NCBI GenBank assembly: GCA_946402275.1
Contig: CAMIVY010000005.1
Span: 91,780 to 155,779, forward strand
Length of the DNA: 64,000 nucleotides
From: an uncultured Prevotella sp.
GTDB lineage: Bacteria > Bacteroidota > Bacteroidia > Bacteroidales > Bacteroidaceae
Direction of reading: 5' to 3'
Shown: positions 34,299 to 43,274 of the stretch, piece by piece
How positions within the stretch are numbered: position 1 is the first letter of the stretch
How the letters are laid out: each line of letters begins with the position of its first letter
Translations under genes and position numbers: made by a program
The notes under the pieces: model-generated
Seen by the model: the letters and a program-made list of their open reading frames with translations, nothing else
Database searches by the model: none
What the model was told of the DNA's origin: nothing

Positions 34299-37171
34299 TA
34301 TTCAAATCTCAAAATGGCATTAAGACGTCCCTTTCCTTTGCTCCAGAAAGGCTGTGCGGACGGACCGTTGAGGTCGGTAGTGTTTACCTTGTTGCGCACG
34401 GCGGGAATGGCTCTCAGGATGCTGATGCCCGTTTCGGGCAGGGTGTAAAGCAGGTGGTCGCGCCCGTCGCGTGGAGTATAGATACCTATCTTCCCGTCGA
34501 GGGTCTCAATGCCCACCTTGCCTTCTGTTGTCGTCAGTTGCATCCATGAGACGTTGGAGAAGTAGCCCTTGAACTCCGGATATTCAAACGACTCGCCAGG
34601 AATGGGGTCGTTATAGTTGTTCTGCCAGTAGCCCAGCTGTGGACCTTCCATGCGGTTCTTCCACACACGATAGGGTCCTTTGCCTACCCATTGTTTGCTC
34701 TTCACTTGCTGCTCGGGATAGTCGAAACAGATACCCATCAGATCGACAACGCCATTGAAGTAATAGTCGGCATTCATATACAGACCACCATCGCCAAGGA
34801 AGCGATAGGTCACCTTCTGCAATGAACCGTGACGATACTCAGCCACCAGCGTGCTATCGCTGAAAGCAAAGCCTGCAAAGGCACCCTGGTCGGCATATTC
34901 TGTATAATCGGTCTTCTTCTGGAAGGCCTCTTTGTCGTCGTGGTTATAGAAGCCGTCCTCCGAACGGTCGGCTCGCTTGGCAGCGACAAAGCGAGGTCCG
35001 TTGCCAAACGACAACTTCTTGCCGTTTACTATCACCTGCATCAGACGACCTGTCTTCTTGCAGAAGGTGTATTCGCGCTTGCCATTAGTGACAGCCAACT
35101 GATCACCGGTCTCTGTATAAGTGTACTTCTGGGTATTCTCACATAAGGTCTTCTTACCCAGGTTGCCTGCCTTGATTCTATTCTTGTGAACCCATGTAAA
35201 AATCTCCTGCCCATTGGGGTCGATGGCCTTCAGCTCAATCACGTCAGCATCTGTTCTTTCAATTTTCAGCCGGGCTTTCTCGCCTGGGGCAGCATCAGGC
35301 GAGGGGAGTTTCACTTCCTTGATAACCTTGACCTCCGTCTCTCCATAATCAGGCATCTGGAGTAGCCGATAGCTGAACTGGCAGTCTTTCAGGTTGATAA
35401 AGTTATAGCAGTTCTGAATGGTGAATGCACCGCTGTCAAAATACAAGACCTGCACAGGACTCCACACCTCGCGGATGGTATAGAACGAACCTTCTTTCTC
35501 CATGTGTGGACCTACGATACCATCAGAGCCGAAGTTGCCCATGCAGTCGACGATATTGTTCATGTCTGTGCGAACAACCCCCTGGTCCATCAGGTCCCAC
35601 AGGAAACCACCGGCACAGCGTGGATTCGACATCATCAGCTTCCAATAGTCTTTCAGTCCGGCTCCGTGACCTCCGTCATACAATCCGTGCAGGAACTCCG
35701 TCGGCATAAAAATCTCCTTCTGGCGCATATACTCGGCCGTCTCGCCCCATGAGCGGTAGTGCTTGGTTTCGAAGCCGTTGCGGTTAGCCCACGGATAGAG
35801 CACCACGCGCTTCTGTGGGTCGTTCTTGGTGAAGTAAGGCTCCAGCTCGTAGTTGAAGCCGCCCTCGTTGCCGTTGCTCCAGAAGATGATGCTGGGGTGG
35901 TTGACATCTCGTTGCACCATCTCCTCGACAATCTTCGAGCCGATGATAGTCTCGTGAGCCCAATGCCAACCGGGCATCTCGCATTCCACATAAAGACCCA
36001 ACGAGTCGCAGGCATCCAGGAACTCGGGGTCGGCAGGATAGTGCGACAGGCGCACGGCATTCATGTTCATGCTCTTAATCAGCAGCACATCCTCGATGTT
36101 CTTCTGCTTTGACAGGGTGCGACCTGTCTCTGGACGGAACGAGTGACGATTGGCACCCTTCACAATGACCTTCTGTCCATTGATAAAGAGGCCGTCCTCC
36201 TTACAGCCATAGACATGTGCGCCAGCCTCATTTCTCATTTCTCCTTTTTCATTTCTCTTTCCGTAAGAATGGCGATATTCTATCGTGCGGAATCCGAACT
36301 TCTGTCGCTCCACATGGAGGGTCTTACCCTGCTGATCTTTTAATGTAAAGACGGCGGTATAGCGGTAGGGTTGTTCGGCATTCCACGCCTGGATGCCCTT
36401 CACGCTGAAATCGACCTTCGCCTGGTCGCTGCTGATGGGAAGAGCGGAACTTTTTCCTACTGTCTTCCCATTGGTATCAATGATATCTACGCTCACAGAA
36501 CTGGCAGGGACGGCACGGTTCAGGAACACATCTGCCATGAAGTGACCATCGCCTTTGGCATCAATAGCTACACGCTGGATGTTCTGTGCAGGCTTGGAGA
36601 TGATAAACACAGGACGCCAGATGCCTCCGAAATTCCAGTAGTCGGCACGACGCTCAGCCAAGTTCACCTGTGGCACACTGCTCTCCTTCAGCACCTCCAC
36701 CTCCAAGCGGTTCTTCTTGTTGCCGAAGAAGACGCGGTCGGAGACGTCGATAGTATGACGGGTAAAGCCGCCTTGATAGGTGCCGTTGCCTGCCTTGCGA
36801 CCATTGATTGTCACACGAATCTCTGTAAAGGCTGCCTCAAAGACCAACTGGATCTGGCGGCCAGCCCACTCCTTAGGCAGTGTGAACTCATGCTTGTAAA
36901 GGCCCTTCTCGTCGGCAATACCCTCTGGGGTGGCCTTGCCATAGAAACGCATACCATACTGGTAAGTGCCAAAACCCTGCAGTTCCCAACACGAGGGCAC
37001 ACCAATCTTCGTCCACTTGCCGCTATTGCGACCGTCTGTGCACTGGAAGTCCCACTGCACCATATCGTCACAACCATGACCACTCAGATATTGTCGCTGG
37101 GTCTCCACTTGCAACTGAGCTGCTGCTGTCAACGTGAAAACCAATGCCGCAAAAAGAAAAATTCGTCTCAT
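34298..37171 (-). CDS. Glycoside hydrolase family 2 (beta-galactosidase-like, LacZ architecture)
   Basis: A 957-residue secreted GH2 enzyme. The start at 37171 (MRRIFLFAALVFTLTAAA) is chosen because a longer frame would begin inside the promoter. Domains in order are a jelly-roll sugar-binding domain (WTKIGVPSCWELQGFGTYQY), an Ig-like domain, the barrel with IVKGANRHSFRPETGRTLSK, the acid/base in FWSNGNEGGFNYELE and the likely nucleophile in MPTEFLHGLYDGGHG, and a C-terminal beta domain. Residues about 305-315 (KRNEKGEMRNE) come from a heptamer repeat. It is first in the glycan operon, and its stop codon overlaps the next start by one base. Confidence 0.88.
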   Translation of the reverse strand: MRRIFLFAALVFTLTAAAQLQVETQRQYLSGHGCDDMVQWDFQCTDGRNSGKWTKIGVPSCWELQGFGTYQYGMRFYGKATPEGIADEKGLYKHEFTLPKEWAGRQIQLVFEAAFTEIRVTINGRKAGNGTYQGGFTRHTIDVSDRVFFGNKKNRLEVEVLKESSVPQVNLAERRADYWNFGGIWRPVFIISKPAQNIQRVAIDAKGDGHFMADVFLNRAVPASSVSVDIIDTNGKTVGKSSALPISSDQAKVDFSVKGIQAWNAEQPYRYTAVFTLKDQQGKTLHVERQKFGFRTIEYRHSYGKRNEKGEMRNEAGAHVYGCKEDGLFINGQKVIVKGANRHSFRPETGRTLSKQKNIEDVLLIKSMNMNAVRLSHYPADPEFLDACDSLGLYVECEMPGWHWAHETIIGSKIVEEMVQRDVNHPSIIFWSNGNEGGFNYELEPYFTKNDPQKRVVLYPWANRNGFETKHYRSWGETAEYMRQKEIFMPTEFLHGLYDGGHGAGLKDYWKLMMSNPRCAGGFLWDLMDQGVVRTDMNNIVDCMGNFGSDGIVGPHMEKEGSFYTIREVWSPVQVLYFDSGAFTIQNCYNFINLKDCQFSYRLLQMPDYGETEVKVIKEVKLPSPDAAPGEKARLKIERTDADVIELKAIDPNGQEIFTWVHKNRIKAGNLGKKTLCENTQKYTYTETGDQLAVTNGKREYTFCKKTGRLMQVIVNGKKLSFGNGPRFVAAKRADRSEDGFYNHDDKEAFQKKTDYTEYADQGAFAGFAFSDSTLVAEYRHGSLQKVTYRFLGDGGLYMNADYYFNGVVDLMGICFDYPEQQVKSKQWVGKGPYRVWKNRMEGPQLGYWQNNYNDPIPGESFEYPEFKGYFSNVSWMQLTTTEGKVGIETLDGKIGIYTPRDGRDHLLYTLPETGISILRAIPAVRNKVNTTDLNGPSAQPFWSKGKGRLNAILRFE
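36227..36261. repeat. Heptamer array (5 units) inside the GH2 gene
   Basis: Plus strand CTCATTT, CTCATTT, CTCCTTT, TTCATTT, CTCTTTC. It encodes KRNEKGEMRNEAG between SYG and AHVYG, a loop ahead of the barrel. Confidence 0.85.
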
Positions 37172-37196
37172 AAGGCTTTTATTTACTATTTGAGCG

Positions 37197-37227
37197 CAAA
37201 GATACAAAAAAAAATGCGGTTCACGAA
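37197..37227 (-). promoter_or_regulatory. Promoter of the glycan operon
   Basis: TATCTTTG (37197-37204) on the minus strand with TTCG (37224-37227), one mismatch from TTTG, 19 bases upstream. The transcript should start about 20 bases before the ATG at 37171. Confidence 0.65.
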
Positions 37228-37492
37228 TTTTTCTTCAAAAAACATATAAAATATTGCTCCATTTAACACACCTTTTTGATAGAAAAACGACAAAAGGGTC
37301 GTAAATTTCCTTTACAAGCCTAATAACCCCTTTTTTGTTCCCTAACTATAAAAAACTTTTTTCCTAGGCAGGGAAAATTTTTTCTCAGGCCTAAGAGCAA
37401 ATATTAGATGGTTTCGCTCTTTATCTAAAAAGAGAAATTACTTTACATTATTAATTATTCAATAAAACCCTGTTATTCCTACTATTAATGAA

Positions 37493-37558
37493 AACAATTG
37501 TAAGTATTAAAGGTAACAATTGCAAACATTAATGCTAGCAATTGAAAGTATTAATAAT
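37493..37558. repeat. Three 22-bp direct repeats, candidate LytTR operator
   Basis: Units start at 37493, 37515 and 37537. They share AACAATTGNAA, then TATTAATG or similar; a weaker half-unit (TATTAATG) precedes the first. The 22-bp period equals two helical turns. LytTR regulators are known to bind paired direct repeats with a spacing of about 21-22 bp, and a LytTR gene lies downstream. Confidence 0.65.
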
Positions 37559-37692
37559 AAAAAGAACAGGAGCGGGTTGAAGATATAAAACAAACGGGGA
37601 AAATAAAGGATAAGAGGGGTAAAGTTGACAACGAAAGGAGCGTGATAATGGGTTGCCCTTATGTGGCCTGTAATTTTTCATGTCCTGAAATG

Positions 37693-37724
37693 GTTGGAAA
37701 AGAGAATTTTTTTTTGTATATTTG
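37693..37724 (+). promoter_or_regulatory. Promoter of the LytS-type kinase gene
   Basis: GTTG (37693-37696), 20 bases, TATATTTG (37717-37724), then 20 bases to the ATG at 37745. It rules out the longer in-frame start at 37661. Confidence 0.7.
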
Positions 37725-37744
37725 CAAGCAAACAAATTAAGTCA

Positions 37745-39628
37745 ATGAGAGCCACATTCTTAAATATCAAATTACTGATATTAATTACTACCTGTTTGTC
37801 ACTGCTGGCGGCCTGTCATGAAGGTCGTAAGCAGATGATGCCTATGCAGCAGACGATGGACTCGATGAAGATGTGGTATAGTCGGATGCAGGGTGACTCG
37901 ATGGAGGCAAAGAGTCGGCAGGCTGCTCTTTATCTGCAACAGCATGAGAATGACCATAGTGACCCTGTGAGGCGAATGCGGGCAGAATGGTTAAAGGCGA
38001 AAGGTGTGTGGTTCTCAGCCATCAAAGGTATGCCAGACTCTGCATTGTTCTATACCGAGCGTGCCATTGCGGAGATGAATGGACTAAGCGGTGTGGACGA
38101 GTTGCGCATCCTGGCAATGGCTAATCGGGCTGACTTCTATCGGCAGTTGGGACAATTAGACCATAGCGTTGATGGATATATGTTGGCACTGGCTACGGCT
38201 GACTCCTCAGGGCTCGCTGATAAGATGAAGATTCCACTTATGCTGGGCATCAGTACTGCCTATTCTTTTATGGCTGACTATCAGAACAGTGGATATTGGT
38301 GGCGTCAGACGGGAGAGTTGGTAGAACAAATGAACAAGGGTGACCAGTTTATTTATTATAACAACCTGGGTAACGACTATTATTTCCAAGAGCAATACAG
38401 TCAGGCCCGCGACTGCTTTATCAAGGCAGTGGAACTGGTCAAGGGTGAAGAGGACAGGAAATGGGACTACTATACGGCATTGGCTAACTTGGGCGAGATT
38501 TATGTCTGTCTGGGACAGGCAGTTTCTGCCCACGTTATGATAGCAGAAGCCGATAGCTTTTTCCGCAAAGTCAATTTCCTACCTCCTTTATATTATTTAG
38601 AGACGGCAAGGATTGGACTGACTCTGCTGGAAGGACGTACCCAGCAAGCACTACAGATGGTAAACCATTGTGAATTTTCCGACGTCTCGATTCCTGCTGC
38701 TAAGTTGTTGCGACTGAAGGCTGTGGAGCAGGTGATGAGGCAGACGGGCAATTATCAGCGTGCCTATGAGACACACCAGCAGTTGCATGCCTTGAGCGAC
38801 TCGATACAGAATGCCAATGTCAGGATGCAGATCAGTACTCGCATGTTGCAATATGAGCACGACAAACGTCTGTTGGAGCAACAGCACACGATAGACTATG
38901 AACGCATGAAAGGACGATTGGCATGGGTCTCGTTAGTTGTTGCATTGTTGGCTATCGGACTGCTATGTGTACTCATTTGGGAGTGGCGCAGACGCCAGAA
39001 ATTGCACAACATGGAAGTCAGGCAACAGATAGTGGGAATGCGTATGGAGAACACCCGCAACCGCATCACGCCTCACTTTATCTACAATGCCTTGACTCAT
39101 GAGATGCTGGCACAAATGGAAGGGCGCAAGGTGAATCTGGAGTCTTTGACTCAGTTGCTGCGTCGAGGTATCGAACAGGCCGACATGCTGGAAACCACAT
39201 TGGCAGAGGAATTGTCGTTCGTCGATTACTATGTAGATATAGAACGCCAGCAAATGCCCTTGGCACTGTTTTACGAAAAGGAGATAAACAAAAATGTGAA
39301 TCTTCAGGCTGTCAAGTTGCCTGCTATGACTATTCAGATATATGTTGAGAATGCTATCAAGCACGGCTTGAAGCGTCAAGGCGGAATGCTGACCATTCGC
39401 GTCAGCAGGAAGGAGAATGCCACACTGGTTGAAGTGATAGACAATGGTCAGGGACTTGACTCTACATACCAGGAACATACTGGAATGCGCGTAGTCCGCC
39501 AGACCATCCAAATGCTGAATGAACGCAACCAACAGCAAATCACTTTCGGAATAGGCAATATCCCTGATGGTTGCCGTTCCTGGTTACTGCTACCCGATGA
39601 TTATAACTACAATTTTACAAAGATATGA
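37745..39628 (+). CDS. LytS-type sensor histidine kinase lipoprotein with TPR repeats
   Basis: A 627-residue protein. The signal (MRATFLNIKLLILIT, then LSLLAAC) is a lipoprotein type with Cys at about 22, so the sensor part may be anchored at both ends. Residues about 60-380 are tetratricopeptide-like helical repeats (SAFYTERAIAEM-like SALFYTERAIAEMNG, YYFQEQYSQARDCFIKAVEL). A transmembrane helix is at about 395-420 (LAWVSLVVALLAIGLLCVLI). The kinase domain is of the His_kinase/LytS type: NRITPHFIYNALTHEM with phospho-acceptor His, then the ATP-binding motifs IQIYVENAIKHGLKRQGG and VIDNGQGLD. The gene overlaps the LytTR regulator by four bases. Confidence 0.88.
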   Translation: MRATFLNIKLLILITTCLSLLAACHEGRKQMMPMQQTMDSMKMWYSRMQGDSMEAKSRQAALYLQQHENDHSDPVRRMRAEWLKAKGVWFSAIKGMPDSALFYTERAIAEMNGLSGVDELRILAMANRADFYRQLGQLDHSVDGYMLALATADSSGLADKMKIPLMLGISTAYSFMADYQNSGYWWRQTGELVEQMNKGDQFIYYNNLGNDYYFQEQYSQARDCFIKAVELVKGEEDRKWDYYTALANLGEIYVCLGQAVSAHVMIAEADSFFRKVNFLPPLYYLETARIGLTLLEGRTQQALQMVNHCEFSDVSIPAAKLLRLKAVEQVMRQTGNYQRAYETHQQLHALSDSIQNANVRMQISTRMLQYEHDKRLLEQQHTIDYERMKGRLAWVSLVVALLAIGLLCVLIWEWRRRQKLHNMEVRQQIVGMRMENTRNRITPHFIYNALTHEMLAQMEGRKVNLESLTQLLRRGIEQADMLETTLAEELSFVDYYVDIERQQMPLALFYEKEINKNVNLQAVKLPAMTIQIYVENAIKHGLKRQGGMLTIRVSRKENATLVEVIDNGQGLDSTYQEHTGMRVVRQTIQMLNERNQQQITFGIGNIPDGCRSWLLLPDDYNYNFTKI

Positions 39629-40380
39629 ACAAACAGAAACTGACGAAGGTTTTCATCATAGACGACAACTTCGAAGCCGTAGAATTGCTACGCAACATGT
39701 TGGAGCATGACTATTCTGTGGAAGTAGTGGGAACTGCAGGTGATGCGGAGACAGGTTTTGCCAAGATAGTCAATAAGGAACCAGACCTGATCTTCTTGGA
39801 TGTAGAATTACCTTCTATGTCTGGACTGGAATTCTGTACGATGATACGTAGTGAACTGAAGCCTGAGGCAAAAGTTATTTTCTACACAGGATACGACAAG
39901 TATATGTTGGAGGCTATTCGTCGTGAGGCTTTCGACTATCTGCTGAAACCACCCACAAAGCAGGAGTTGAGCCAGATTATGACCAGATATTATGAAAACA
40001 AGCTGAAAGTAATTCCACAGGTGGTTCATTCCGAGAATCATCTGCCTCTTATCTTAGTGGTGAATGCCATGAACGAACATCTGACGCTCCGCTTTGCAGA
40101 ATGTGCCTTCTTCCGTTACAATCAGGAACGCAAGGTGTGGGAAGTGGTTTGCATGAATGGGGAATCTTATATACTTCGCCATCGTACCACGTCAGATATT
40201 ATTCTGAATTACTCCACCGATTTTGTGCAGATTCACAAGCGTTATATCGTCAATATCAATAATATAATGAAAATTCAGGATGCATATTGCATCCTGAATG
40301 AACCTTTAAATGATAACCGTGAGCTTAAAATCAGTAAAAATTTTAAGCATGAATTATTATCGGCTTTCTATTCTATGTAA
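39625..40380 (+). CDS. LytTR-type response regulator
   Basis: A 251-residue regulator paired with the kinase by an ATGA overlap. The receiver domain (residues 1-120) has the acidic pair in VFIIDDNFE, the phosphorylation site in DLIFLDVELPSMSG and the Lys in FDYLLKPPTK. The LytTR DNA-binding domain (about 145-251) shows ESYILRHRTTSDIILNYSTD and FVQIHKRYIVNINNI, typical of family members. Three 22-bp direct repeats upstream of the kinase gene are candidate sites for autoregulation. The stop codon abuts the stop of the convergent gene with no gap. Confidence 0.93.
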   Translation: MNKQKLTKVFIIDDNFEAVELLRNMLEHDYSVEVVGTAGDAETGFAKIVNKEPDLIFLDVELPSMSGLEFCTMIRSELKPEAKVIFYTGYDKYMLEAIRREAFDYLLKPPTKQELSQIMTRYYENKLKVIPQVVHSENHLPLILVVNAMNEHLTLRFAECAFFRYNQERKVWEVVCMNGESYILRHRTTSDIILNYSTDFVQIHKRYIVNINNIMKIQDAYCILNEPLNDNRELKISKNFKHELLSAFYSM

Positions 40381-41523
40381 TTACAGCAGGTTCTTGATGG
40401 CTTGTTCCAAATCTTTGATAGTCTGAGAGCGACCTACAAGATTGTTGCCTCGGTCTATTAAGAAGAACTCTGGAACAGCCTGCACGTTGTAGATTCGTAG
40501 TGTCGTAGAATTAATACCGGCATTCTCGCGGACGTTAATCCAAGGTAGTGCAGCGGTCTGCTGTTTCCAGAAGTGCTCATCGGGGTCAAGGCTAACCTGA
40601 TAGATTTCCAAACCAGCATCGTGGTATTTGTTGTATAGCTCGCGGAGCATCAGAATGCGGGCTGGTGACTCGTTGGTAGAAAATACATGGAAGTCTAACA
40701 ATACTACCTTACCGACCAGCTCCGTCAAGTGACGCACCTTACCCTTGTTGTCGGCGAGAGCTATGTCTATCAGACCTGTAGCCTTAACTTTGCTGGCATC
40801 TATGCTTTGTGCCTGCTTTGCTTCATTGATGCGGATGGTCTTCATACCCTCAATGGCTATATTGTGGAGGTTGGCTCCGCGTTCTGCATTGGGATAGTAA
40901 GTATCCCAGCTAGTGGCAACAGCAGCAAAGGCCTTGATATCGTCCTTGTCAGTACGTGGGTTGAAAAGGAGCATGTTGCCCAATGTCTGGAAAAGAGCGA
41001 AGTAGGCATACGACTTGCTAGGGTCAGGGAATATATATTGAGACTTTACGTCTTGCTTATATTGACGTATCAGTCCTAATATGCTATCATTCGACTCGTC
41101 AACTGTTAGCCTCTCATCACTGCTGATGAGAATTGCCTTACGCTGCAGTTCCATCTGCTTTTTTGCCAACTCCTTGATTTTCTGACAGTTTTCCGAACCA
41201 CTTATCTCGTATTCAGTAGCCATCTTAGGATAGGAAGCCTTTACGTTGATAGTCTCTGTGGAGTCTATGGCAATGTTGATAATCTGGTCAGCGATACGCA
41301 AGCGATAGAACTCGGGCGCTTCAGTAGCTTCGCCACTGAACTTAAAACTTCCATCAGCTTCGAGTTTAGCAGAGTCAATGGCATTTATCTCGTTGATACC
41401 CACATTTTCCAGGTAGAGCACTGAGTCCTCCGCCTCTGTTATCTCTCCCTCCACATGGAATTTCTTATCGCTACATGAAGCCAAACCCAGCACGGCTAGC
41501 ATGATGATTGCATATTTCTTCAT
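40381..41523 (-). CDS. DUF4369/thioredoxin-fold lipoprotein lacking the redox cysteines
   Basis: A 380-residue lipoprotein (MKKYAIIMLAVLGLASC, Cys at 17). Residues about 25-115 are a DUF4369-like beta domain (FHVEGEITEAEDSVLYLENV), the middle is helical and the last 130 residues are a TlpA/AhpC-like thioredoxin fold (GKVVLLDFHVFSTNESPARI, LEIYQVSLDPDEHFW, VQAVPEFFLIDRGNNLVG). The position where relatives have a C-x-x-C pair reads FSTNESPA, with no Cys, so the usual disulfide chemistry is not possible here. It may have kept a binding role. It has its own full promoter, and the start at 41523 follows from it. Confidence 0.8.
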   Translation of the reverse strand: MKKYAIIMLAVLGLASCSDKKFHVEGEITEAEDSVLYLENVGINEINAIDSAKLEADGSFKFSGEATEAPEFYRLRIADQIINIAIDSTETINVKASYPKMATEYEISGSENCQKIKELAKKQMELQRKAILISSDERLTVDESNDSILGLIRQYKQDVKSQYIFPDPSKSYAYFALFQTLGNMLLFNPRTDKDDIKAFAAVATSWDTYYPNAERGANLHNIAIEGMKTIRINEAKQAQSIDASKVKATGLIDIALADNKGKVRHLTELVGKVVLLDFHVFSTNESPARILMLRELYNKYHDAGLEIYQVSLDPDEHFWKQQTAALPWINVRENAGINSTTLRIYNVQAVPEFFLIDRGNNLVGRSQTIKDLEQAIKNLL

Positions 41524-41568
41524 TTTTGTTTCTCTCTTTTTAGATAATGTGTTATTTATTTTTGCTTG

Positions 41569-41600
41569 CAAAGGTACGAAAAGCAAAGCGTAATGCCAAA
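41569..41600 (-). promoter_or_regulatory. Promoter of the DUF4369 lipoprotein gene
   Basis: TTTG (41597-41600), 20 bases, TACCTTTG (41569-41576) on the minus strand: full consensus. It lies just past the radC stop. Confidence 0.8.
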
Positions 41601-41615
41601 TTTTTCCATGTTTAA

Positions 41616-42302
41616 TTACAGGCGTCCACTTTCATGGTAGCTGAAATAATGACCATCGGTTATGATTACATGGTCAAGGAAGTGGATACGCATCACGTCG
41701 CAAGCACTCTTGAGGTTATTGGTTAGCTGGTTGTCCTGCTGACTTGGTCGCAGACTGCCTGAAGGGTGGTTGTGGCAAACAGCCATGATTGTGGCGTTAG
41801 CTAATACTGCTTCGCGCATAATGATACGAATGTCAACAGCCACCTCTGTAATGCCTCCATGCGAAATGCGTACCTTCTTGATAAGACGGTAGTTCTGGTT
41901 CATCAACAGGAGCCAGAATTCTTCCACATCAAGGTCTTGCATCATGGGGTGCATGTGGTTATAAATGCGAGTAGCTGTTCCTAAATCAGGGCGCTCTTCT
42001 GGTGATTCCATTTGCCGACGCTTTCCTAGTTCACAGGCTGCCAGAATGGTTATAGCCTTTGCTTCACCAACACCATTGTACTCACACAGCTGGCGAAGGG
42101 TCATCTTGCCTAGTGAGTTTAGGTTATTGTTGCAATCGGCTAATATACGCTTCATCAGCGTAAGGGCATCCTCTTTCGTCGAACCGGAACCAACGAGGAT
42201 GGCTAACAGTTCAGCATCGCTGAGCGCAGAAGCACCCAACCGCATGAGTTTCTCACGAGGTCGGTCTTCTTCTGCCCATTGATTGATGCTTAACTTATGC
42301 AT
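41616..42302 (-). CDS. radC: RadC-like JAB-domain protein
   Basis: A 228-residue protein of the RadC family. The N-terminal helix-hairpin-helix part reads WAEEDRPREKLMRLGASALSD and LCEYNGVGEAKAITI. The C-terminal MPN/JAB metalloprotease-like domain shows LLLMNQNYRLIKKVRISHGG and CHNHPSGSLRPSQQD, the metal-binding H-x-H...D motif. The cellular role of RadC remains unclear despite the name. Length is normal. It is the third gene of an efp-GT2-radC operon, three bases after the glycosyltransferase. Confidence 0.92.
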   Translation of the reverse strand: MHKLSINQWAEEDRPREKLMRLGASALSDAELLAILVGSGSTKEDALTLMKRILADCNNNLNSLGKMTLRQLCEYNGVGEAKAITILAACELGKRRQMESPEERPDLGTATRIYNHMHPMMQDLDVEEFWLLLMNQNYRLIKKVRISHGGITEVAVDIRIIMREAVLANATIMAVCHNHPSGSLRPSQQDNQLTNNLKSACDVMRIHFLDHVIITDGHYFSYHESGRL

Positions 42303-42305
42303 GCT

Positions 42306-43274
42306 TTATCGCATCTTTCCGCTAACAAGCGATTCTAAAAAGCCTATGCCATAGCCTATGAGCTGCACAAAGACGGCAGCTATAGAAAGGAAACCCACTT
42401 TTAAACTGCTGTTCTGGATAGTGGAATCGATAAGTATGAGTAGGGCATAGAGCATGATGAGAACTAGAGACCACCCACAGGTGAATGGGGCTAGCACCAC
42501 CAAGCCTGCCACTCCTAAGGTAAACAAAGAGGGTAGGGCATGGACAGGCTTTAGCGCTTCAGGATACATGCGCCAGAGATTGACACGTGCATAGCCGCTA
42601 TTATATACCTGGCGCCAGAAACGACGGAAGTCGGTGCGACGCTTGTGCCATACCCATGCTTCCGGGAAAAGACGGCATGTGTAGCCGGCCTTATAGATGC
42701 GGATGGAGAAGTCAATATCTTCGCCATAAAGCGACATCTTAGAGAAACGTGTCTTGGAGAATCCACCTAGTTGCAGATAAGCCTCGCGACGAATGCCAAG
42801 GTTGAAGGATCGGGGATAGAATTTGTCAAGTTGCTTCTTGCCTCCGCGGATGCCTCCAGTAGTGAAGAAAGAAGTCATGGCATAGGATATGGCTTTCTGG
42901 ATGTCAGAGAAAGACTCATGGGCCGCATCAGGACCACCCCAGGCATCGGATGGTTGTCGTTGAAGTTCGCTGTCTATGGCTTGCATAAAGCCTATGGGCG
43001 TTACGGCATCGGAATCAAGAATGATGACATACTCACCTTGCGCACGCTCAACACCATAGTTGCGACTTTGTCCTGGTCCGGAATTCTCCTTGTAATAATA
43101 ATGCAAATCAAGGATGTCTGCGTATTTGTCGCAAACATCCTTGCATGTGATTTTTGATCCGTCCTCTACAATTACTACCTCAAAATCTTTTAGTGTTTGA
43201 GAGCAGAGGCTCTCAAGCAACTCGTCCACTTCATCGGGGCGATTGTAAACAGGAACAATAATAGAATATCTCAT
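42306..43274 (-). CDS. Family 2 glycosyltransferase with membrane tail
   Basis: A 322-residue inverting GT-A glycosyltransferase. MRYSIIVPVYNRPDEVDELL opens the nucleotide-binding fold, D-x-D-type residues occur in GEYVIILDSDAVTP, and MSLYGEDIDFSIRIYKAGYT contains the ED motif of the acceptor site. Two hydrophobic segments near the C-terminus (LGVAGLVVLAPFTCGWSL, FLSIAAVFVQLIGYGIGFL) would fix it to the inner membrane. The sugar and acceptor are unknown. Its start overlaps the efp stop by one base (TAATG), indicating coupled translation. Confidence 0.85.
   Translation of the reverse strand: MRYSIIVPVYNRPDEVDELLESLCSQTLKDFEVVIVEDGSKITCKDVCDKYADILDLHYYYKENSGPGQSRNYGVERAQGEYVIILDSDAVTPIGFMQAIDSELQRQPSDAWGGPDAAHESFSDIQKAISYAMTSFFTTGGIRGGKKQLDKFYPRSFNLGIRREAYLQLGGFSKTRFSKMSLYGEDIDFSIRIYKAGYTCRLFPEAWVWHKRRTDFRRFWRQVYNSGYARVNLWRMYPEALKPVHALPSLFTLGVAGLVVLAPFTCGWSLVLIMLYALLILIDSTIQNSSLKVGFLSIAAVFVQLIGYGIGFLESLVSGKMR

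Larger units (their letters stand above)
37172..37744. other. Gene-free divergent region between glycan operon and LytS/LytTR genes
   Basis: 573 bases holding the two divergent promoters, a copy of the CCTAGGCAGGGAA motif (37363-37375) and three 22-bp direct repeats (37493-37558). The stretch 37228-37362 is AT-rich with a short inverted repeat GACAAAAGGGTCG but no gene. The part 37559-37692 shows nothing I can assign. Confidence 0.7.

Noticed and set aside
37228..37400. Terminator-like hairpin around TTTTTTCC-TAGGCAG-GGAAAAT
   Set aside because: The stem is short and no gene on either strand ends nearby; it is more likely a copy of the small CCTAGGCAGGGAA repeat.
37493..37558. Replication-type iterons
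   Set aside because: Three AT-rich direct repeats could suggest an origin, but there is no dnaA or rep gene and no DnaA box cluster nearby.
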